Below, piece by piece: positions 57,425 to 64,000 of a stretch of DNA of 64,000 nucleotides (position 1 is the first letter of the stretch; each line of letters starts with the position of its first letter). A program made the translations under genes and the position numbers. The stretch is from Nymphaea colorata (taxonomy: Eukaryota > Streptophyta > Magnoliopsida > Nymphaeales > Nymphaeaceae): contig NC_045139.1 of NCBI RefSeq assembly GCF_008831285.2, forward strand, positions 6,852,204 through 6,916,203. The letters run 5' to 3'. The notes beneath the pieces are model-generated. The model was not told where the DNA came from and did not search any database. It was given only the letters and a program-made list of their open reading frames with translations.

Positions 57425-60001
57425 CAACATCTAAATAATCAAGTAACATAAATAAAAACATTACATGTTAATGCATAATAACTCTAAGAACAGAATAAAA
57501 ACTGAGTAGGAAAAATATTAAGCAGTTCGGATTACTTTCAATCTACAAATTACCCAAGTGTATCCAAGTACCACTTTGGGTATGGGTACAACGATATGGG
57601 TATGTGGACCTTACTGAAGTACCCATGTGACTTAGCAGCAGAGCAATACTTGTTCCCCAAAAACTATAGTGCATGAAACTTGTGATTCATATGCTGCCTA
57701 CATATATCTTTTAACATAACAAAAATAAATTAGTTCGATGAACAAAGTCCATTACAAGGTCTGACAAGAAGCTGCTTACTTACCATGTATGGAACTTGAC
57801 TTTAATCTCTTACAGATATCTCCGCACTTAACACTATTTTCAATGGCAAAATCTTGCTCTTCAAGAGTTAATAAATGGCAACAACATCGACCGATGCAAA
57901 AACGTGCCATAGTCTGTCCGTGTATCACATAGAAGCAGAGTGTGATAACAAGTACCATGAAAGGAAATTTTTTTGGGCAGTTCCTGCAATGAAAATAACA
58001 GTGATAAATCAGTTTTACTCAATTCTAAACAATGACAGGCTCCACAAAAAGTCAGCGTTTTGTGTTCCCTCATAGTTCTTGTTCTTCAAAAGACCACATC
58101 CTGATCATCAAGACGCAACCGTTCCATAATGCCTATGTTCCAGGAAAAGCTGACTGTGTCTTTTAATAAATAACTGTCAGGATAATATTGTACAATTTCG
58201 ACAATCATCTGACTGAGAAGGGAACTTCTCATTTACCACCACAGTTTCAATCAGGTGGTTTGTTTTTTCAATGCAGTTCCTCCATTCAAGTTAAAAAAGG
58301 ATGTTACAGAAAGAAACATCCAATCCTTCAGAAACCAAGTTTACAAGAAAGTGAAAATGGATAAAATGAAAAATAGGAAGTCATTCCATACCCCTCTTAC
58401 AGATTGATTGCAGCGATACACTATAATTCTTAACAAAATTTTCAACATCATGTGTGAAGAATCACAACTATAACATGATCGAGAACTTCAAGTTTATGCA
58501 ACATGTCTTGCACAAAGCAACATATTTAACAGTTATATTTCCTACCAAACTAGAAGAAACAGTTTCAGTATATTTACCTATTAAACATACGGCAAGATAA
58601 ATATGGAGAGTAGCAATAGCAGGTGATTGGCATAGTACTGTGCTAGCACCATGAGTTCAAAAAAATATTTTCTTCGCATCCTCAGACAGAATACTTTCAC
58701 GGTTACCAATACCAGGAACCAGAGACTCATTTCCCTCTTTCTTGAGAGAAAATCTTGTTTATGTGGCTGCTCTATTCCACATCCATTGCCAATTAATCAG
58801 GGAATTTTTTCTGGTCATGACATCTCTGTTTTTATACTTTCTCTTTGTGTTGGCAAATAACTAATTATAGAGAAATATACAGCCGTTCAGACATTATTTT
58901 CCCTTTCCAGTTCAGTTCTCATATGCTGATACTTATTTTTATACATTAAGAATAAGATTGTGTTAAAATGTAAACATTACAACTGTCCTCAAACACTTGT
59001 CCGAAAATGTTGTCCAGTCAATCCATATAGAATTTATTACCTCCAGCTGTTGAAATGCAAGTACCGTAGCATTTTAGCCTTGATGTTTAACAAGGAAATT
59101 TTTAGCTTGAGGCAATGAAGATTTAGTTCAGGTAAGCAATGACCTAAAATTTTCTAGTTAGAATTCATGGTTTGTTAGCATCATAAATTGATGTTCAAAG
59201 AGAATTTTGGCCTAAAGTATGGAAATGGTGCTTTTCAACATGTAATTGAATCAAATGAAAGTCATAGAGCTACTTATGTATTTCTAACTAAAGGAGCTGC
59301 AATAAAAATCCTGATGGACAATCTTCAAAGTCTATGTCCAGCACTTTTATAAGGACCCGTGTTACTGGGAACAAAGAGAGTTCTTGATCTACTTTATCTC
59401 TGTTAATAAATTAAGGACATTGTTTATTTACACTGCAGTTACATCGGAAAGGACTTAAAATAGCTGTTAGATGAATGTTTACTGGAATGAGCAAGGGGCA
59501 TATCTTCCCGTATGTGCTACTTTATGCCAGTGTTAGAGTCGTACCCATGACTATTTAACAGTAACCAGTTGAAGTTTCAGTGTTCCAACTAGAAGTGGGA
59601 ATTCAATAATAAATTGTCATCAGCCATGAATAATGTGGAATCAATCATGTGTTACTCACTTACGGACTTAAACAATCTTTCTCCACCAAAAAGTAGATAA
59701 AAAAAGTTTGTAAGCACTTTGAATCATAAATTGAAAAGCTAAACCCAAAATTGAAGAACATGGAGCAGCAAAAGCATCAACTAGGAGCAGCAAAAGCATC
59801 AACTAAGTAGTAAGTACAGTTCAAAGATTCAACGAGCTTAATGGGATTATAAACCATAATTTTCATTTATTTTCCTCTTTTCCTATGGTCCTTTCAACAA
59901 ATGCATGTAAAACAGATCAATTTTCTAAATTGTGTCATCCGGTATATAAGTTTGGTCAGCTTGGGATGTTAAATGGAAGGATTGTGGTAAAATTACCAGC
60001 T
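55389..60001. other. Large gap between the Cys-rich gene and the B3 gene
   Basis: No gene is supported over about 4.6 kb. It contains the Mutator-like MITE copy 3 (57299-57635) and otherwise AT-rich sequence. A short frame at 56409 includes GKCMKKGHWAKNHC, reminiscent of a broken CCHC zinc knuckle, but it begins at TTG and lacks the first cysteine pair. The distal end should include the B3 gene's 3' UTR. Confidence 0.45.
57299..57635. mobile_element. Mutator-like MITE, copy 3, with 9-bp target duplication
   Basis: The left terminus CAAGTCACATGGGTAC and the inverted right terminus CTAAGTCACATGGGTAC differ by a single-base gap. CAGCAGAGC flanks both ends exactly (57290-57298 and 57636-57644), a 9-bp target duplication typical of Mutator-like elements. 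The interior has repeated GGTATGGGTAC words on both sides of a TA microsatellite (57378-57421). There is no coding capacity. Confidence 0.85.
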
Positions 60002-62016
60002 TCAAGACGAAAATTGTGCTGATCCAAGAAACTTGGGGATGTTCAAGTCTTCACTTTGGTTGGGATCTTCACTATAAGCTTTTTTGTACCTGGGATCTTC
60101 ATCAAAACGCATCGCACGACCTGCCGCATTGTTTACTTCTCCTAATAATATCTCCACTTTTTTTCCTCCTGTCAAGTTCGAAGATATGGTTGAGGAATTA
60201 GTGGTTGGACATGGAGACAAAATTCAAATTTTCACAAAAAAAGAAGCTAAATTTTCGGCGGCATAACAAACACGCGATTAGATTAGGTCTCACGACCGTT
60301 TTTGTGCAGTTTAGGTGGTTAAACGAAAGAAATCGAAACTGGACTGTATTTGTTATATCACCACGATTTGAGCTTGTTTTCCCAAAATTCACACACGAAA
60401 CTCGCGCCTTCATAAATCCCTGTGACTTCACAGCTTTTAAAGTTTAATCTAGTTTGATGTAATCATGTAACGAAGTACCCAAGAAGAAAAAAGGTTCAAG
60501 TGCTGCAGAACGAAAATAAGAATGATGTTCGCGCTGGCGCTATGTGGCAGTAGAAAAATTTACTGCCTGCGTCTGGAATTGCCTTTACATGATTTCCAAT
60601 GGGAAGTTCTTGAAAGATTAACCCAGGTAGAACAAGAATAGCAATTGAAAGAAATTGAAAGAAAAATAAAATGTGGTAGAAATATACAAAACCATTTTAG
60701 ATGGTTCCTCTTCCTCTTTCTGTGAGAGAGCCTATTGAATTTCTAATTAGAATCAGAAAAGAAAAATAGAAAAAAAGTTACCCTTCAACGAAGTAAGAAC
60801 TGCCCATTAAGAGAAAAAAGAAAAAGGGTGAATCGGGCTCTACGTTACTTGATCCTTCCTCAGAATGGCGGAGCTTCTTTGGCATTTCTTCGACTCCTTC
60901 GACCTTGTCTTCAACATCAACCGCCTTCCTACACTCAAAACCCAAAGAAGAGAGACCCCTTTTGCTGCCACCAGCAGCAGCAGCAGAATCCACTGCCTCG
61001 TCCGTCGCAGCAGCTGCCTTCGACGCTCCGGCAGCACTCTGATTTCTCCTTCTTCCAACAGCTTCGCCATCTCTGCCGCTTAAGGGAGATCTCTCCTTCT
61101 CGCAGCAGTTCCTCCCAAAGATTTGAACCTCGAAATGGGAAATGTTGACGTACTCGAACAACAATAAATCTCCAAATGATATCGAATGATCGTTAACGAA
61201 CTCCCTCCATCCTTGTTGGAAGGCCAAACCAGCGCTGGTTCTTGATAGTTTTACCTTCCAAAGCCGATGGCCGGCGTCCTCCAGATGGGCGTCTTGACCG
61301 AGTACGTTCCCGATTTGACGACAAAACCTCGTGGGTATGAACTGCAGCGTCACGTAGAAATCAGATTCTAGCAGACAGTTAAATTCGAACGATCTTCTGA
61401 ATATTGCATCCAACCAAAACCCACAACCGGATAATTTTGCTTGAAGCTATTTAGACTCATTTAATCCAAAAGAAGCCTAAGTCCCAATAATATTTCTCAT
61501 GCAATACATCCATATCAATAAAGTTGTGAGAAAAATGATCAAACAATTTACTTTCTTAGTCGTTCAATTTCTATCCCAAATCCTTCCTCTTCCTTCTTTC
61601 TTTCCTTCGTGACAAGGAAACCATGTTTAACTAGACAATTAAACAAGTAAAATCCGGTGAGATCTAGCAGTCCTGGGGCTCGTATCTGGAACCCAGATGT
61701 CTCACCCTCTCTCTCATGCAAACACATATGCATATGCGTACATACATAAACATACATTTGTATATATAGGGGTCCAAATATGTTGGATATTATTTGATAA
61801 TTAAAAATGAAAAATTTATCGCTACAAAAAGTACCTGTCACAAGCACTGGTAGCAGTCTATAGTGCATCAACGATTCATGATACTTTTAGCAACCATTTA
61901 TAGTGTTTTCAGTGATGAACTTTACTCTTTAAAAGTCAGGCAACATCCTGCATCTACCAGATTTAAATCCACATATGTAGGTATGGTTTTACTCTGTCTG
62001 TCTGTCTCTCTCTTCA

Positions 62017-62070
<54 letters not shown>

Positions 62071-62110
62071 TGAAGAGAGAGAGAGACAGACAGAGTAAAA
62101 CCATACCTAC

Positions 62111-62161
<51 letters not shown>

Positions 62162-62585
62162 CTGCAAAGCTATAGCTGCATGGTTAAGAGTTAACAGGAG
62201 GACTCCGTCTTAATAGCTCACCCTTCACAGTACCCACTTCTGGTTGGTTTACATTTCCATAAGGTATTGTGCGCTATCAATACCTATAGGTATAGGATCA
62301 TGTGATTGTGTAATAGTCGTCTATATATAGGGGTGCGCTTATGAATTTGAGACTGAGAGATCACAGATGTTGTTCCTCATCGATGGTAAAAGCAAGTTTT
62401 TATATGTGCGAAAAGAGGAGAAAAAGGGGAAAATCCTGAAAGGGAATTATCACAGGTAAACTTAACCTGCTATCAAATCTTTCTTCTAGAGACCTAATCT
62501 TGCCTGCTCTGGGAGTTCATTTGAATATCAGAAGTACCAAGATGTGTGTGGTTAAGATAAGAGGCTGTCTACGAGCATGTTTTAA

Positions 62586-62653
<68 letters not shown>

Positions 62654-62776
62654 AGAGATCCATACCAGACAGGATGAGAAGTCTCCTACCATGATCTTGA
62701 AGAAGGAAGAGGATGAGGAACCAACCCTTCTGCACACAGAAGGGGGCGCCCTACTGCAGAAACTGCCCTTCTCCAT
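60002..62776 (-). CDS. B3 DNA-binding domain protein, REM-like (256 aa)
   Basis: Three exons are proposed: 62776-62666 (37 codons), 61341-60849 and 60168-60002. The joins are phase 0 (CTG|GTATGG to CTGCAG|TTC) and phase 1 (A|GTAACG to GACAG|GA). The joins rebuild an uninterrupted B3 domain at residues about 25-125: FFKIMVGDFSSCL from exon 1, then FIPTRFCRQIG, LWKVKL, QQGWREFVNDHSIS, FGDLLLFEY and FEVQIFG from exon 2. B3 domains bind short DNA motifs and act in the nucleus. The small size and single B3 domain fit REM-type proteins. The remainder is Ala/Ser- and charge-rich (SAAGASKAAAATDEAVDSAAA) and ends with the exon 3 tail EDPNQSEDLNIPKFLGSAQFSS. Exon 2 alone has no ATG, so exon 1 is required. 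Exon 3 is supported only by splice signals and phase and is less certain. Confidence 0.75.
61975..62112. repeat. Near-perfect 138-bp palindrome
   Basis: The left arm begins ATGTAGGTATGGTTTTACTC and the right arm ends with its exact inverse. The arms of about 46 bases differ at one position inside the CTGTCTGTC tract. They are joined by a self-complementary AT run (about 62019-62070). In RNA from either strand this would fold into a hairpin of about 69 base pairs. Confidence 0.85.
62112..62160. repeat. (GA)n microsatellite
   Basis: About 48 bases of uninterrupted GA abutting the right arm of the palindrome. Confidence 0.9.
62589..62648. repeat. Compound (GT)n(GA)n microsatellite
   Basis: About 30 bases of GT followed by about 30 of GA. 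It sits about 15-75 bases inside the B3 gene's first intron donor, so length changes here could affect splicing. Confidence 0.9.
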
Positions 62777-63459
62777 GCTTCTCTCTCTCTCTCTCTGTGT
62801 GTGCAAACTGAAGAAACAAACAAGCAGCAGGAAGGGTGAGGAATTAAAGACAAAAGTTTAACTAGCATTTATTGTTTCAAGCTAACTACGTATCGCGCTA
62901 TAAGGGAGTTGACAGGTTATCAGGTTGCTTATAAAGAAAGTGGTCTAAGGAAAATGAGACTGTTACCACATCCGACTGATTTGCATAACTAGTAAGGGTA
63001 ACAAAACTTGGTTACAAATTAATTGTGCAAATCTAAAGCAGGTTAGTGCGGCCAGCTTCATGCTCAGCCTAATGGAACATTGATATTTGGCTCTGCAAGT
63101 ACTGGAACGATGGTACTGCACTGGAATTCAGATGAAGGTCATTATAATTGATAATTACTTGGGTATGTTATTTTTGTAAGCGAATTGGTGGTTCATCTGA
63201 GTCTCTCTAGTTGAGCAGAGATCCACTACTGGATCTGGATCTGGGTAGTCGAGTACTCTCCTCCAATGAATCAGAGCCTTGGTTGCTGCCCCAAGCCACG
63301 GTTTCTTGACAGTAGCCACGGTTTTCCCTGATGCTGTTGGCTTTCTTTAGTGGCTTAGCTAGGTGTGAACCTTCGTTTGAAACTAATCTTGGAGGTCTCT
63401 GCTGGGATGGTCGACCTGAGAAGGCGGCGAAGGAACTCAGGAACAAGCGAAGAAGGAGA

Positions 63460-63625
63460 GAATTCTAATTTCATTCATAAAAATTAAAATCCACATCCTT
63501 ACGTTCTAATTGCAAGCTTATTTATAATCAAGTGCCAAAAATGAAATGAAAAGATATCTTTTAAATACAAGGAACTTCAAAATTCAAATTCCAGTTATCT
63601 AGAGAAAGTCCAAATTGTAATTGTC
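63460..63625 (-). mobile_element. LTR-like fragment
   Basis: On the minus strand, a TATAAATA box (63526-63519) is followed about 45 bases later by AATGAAATTAGAATTCTCTC and a CT-rich, Ser-rich open stretch (63446-63207). This order (TATA, AATGAAAT, CT-rich end) resembles the promoter and R region of plant retrotransposon LTRs. No LTR ends, primer site, gag or pol were recognised, so the call is tentative. Confidence 0.3.
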
Positions 63626-63635
63626 TAATTACATG

Positions 63636-63815
63636 GCATAGCCAGAAATTTTCCATGAAGGGGATCAAATTAAAGTTTCTAAATTTTGACTAGGGCCGAA
63701 ATATCATTTTTTAAAATTTTTATATAAAACATGTGAAATTTTATAAAATTTACATGTAATTTTTTTTTTAAGTTTTAAGGTGAGGCTAGGGACAATGCGG
63801 GCCCTAACTTGCCTC
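63636..63815 (-). repeat. Dispersed repeat, family X, reversed copy
   Basis: It reads GCCAGAAATTTTCCATGAAG, then GGGCCGAAATATCATTTTTT, the A/T-rich body, and GTGAGGCTAGGGACAATGCG with GGGCCC. It is the reverse complement of the copies at 1671 and 24889. Confidence 0.6.
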
Positions 63816-64000
63816 ATATATGTTTGTGTGACAATCCAGCCCACTCTGACATTGGGCTTAGCTCTTGGCTTGATGGAAACACAATTTTTAGTAGCTTCAA
63901 TTTCTATTGTAAAAAATTTAAGGACCAGGACAATCCATCACTTAGCCAACCCGTCTTATAAGACTCGTAAGGTTATTCATAATCTTATATACAAGACTAA

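Larger units (their letters stand above)
61342..62665 (-). other. First intron of the B3 gene
   Basis: The 1324-base intron starts GTATGG and ends ACGCTGCAG. It contains the near-perfect palindrome 61975-62112, a long GA tract (62112-62160) and, just inside the donor, the compound GT/GA microsatellite (62589-62648). Confidence 0.7.

Noticed and set aside
61342-61413. N-terminal extension of the B3 exon (residues before FIPTRF) starting at 61413
   Set aside because: The putative start is TTG. Joining exon 1 at 61341 restores normal B3 spacing, so these bases are intron.
1-64000. tRNA, rRNA, CRISPR arrays and bacterial-type operons
   Set aside because: None were seen. No cloverleaf with a TTCRANNC arm in context, no regularly spaced repeats, and all genes are of plant nuclear type.

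Overview
The window reads as nuclear DNA of a flowering plant. It is AT-rich, its genes have GT-AG introns (two of about 4.4 kb), and it is full of miniature transposons, (TA)n and (GA)n microsatellites and decayed dispersed repeats. The recognisable genes are typical plant nuclear families. No organellar, bacterial or viral coding region was seen. I cannot name the species.

Layout. Positions 1-16,000 hold repeats and four short intronless genes on the plus strand for arabinogalactan-peptide-like GPI-anchored precursors. One stands alone (3704-3946). Three are close paralogues (9193, 12815, 15561) on a unit of about 2 kb that was copied twice. From 17.3 to 63 kb there are five multi-exon genes, all on the minus strand: a CXE16-type carboxylesterase (17359-23155, 2 exons), a GDSL esterase/lipase (27777-31114, 4 exons), a PP2A B'/B56 regulatory subunit (34284-40395, 2 exons), SRP72 of the signal recognition particle (45567-51692, 6 coding exons) and a B3-domain protein (60002-62776, 3 exons). 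Between the last two lies a plus-strand single-exon gene for a Cys-rich, acidic-tailed protein I do not recognise (54753-55388). All exon joins were derived by hand from splice signals, reading phase and family conservation.

Mobile DNA. There are two hAT-type MITEs, one with a perfect 8-bp target duplication. Three members of a Mutator-like MITE family are present, two with long target duplications and two lying in introns. Other TIR elements include one in an SRP72 intron and one whose empty site is preserved in a paralogous copy. A dispersed repeat of the AAAATTTTTAT/GGCCC type occurs five times. An LTR-like fragment lies at the right edge, and a near-perfect 138-bp palindrome lies in the B3 gene's first intron.

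Function. The genes do not form a pathway. They are ordinary neighbours with secretory or cell-wall (AG-peptides, GDSL), signalling (PP2A B'), secretion-machinery (SRP72), metabolic (CXE) and DNA-binding (B3) roles. No clearly new multi-gene system was found. The most informative items are the AG-peptide array with its conserved open leader, the dated MITE insertion, the palindrome and the unrecognised Cys-rich gene.
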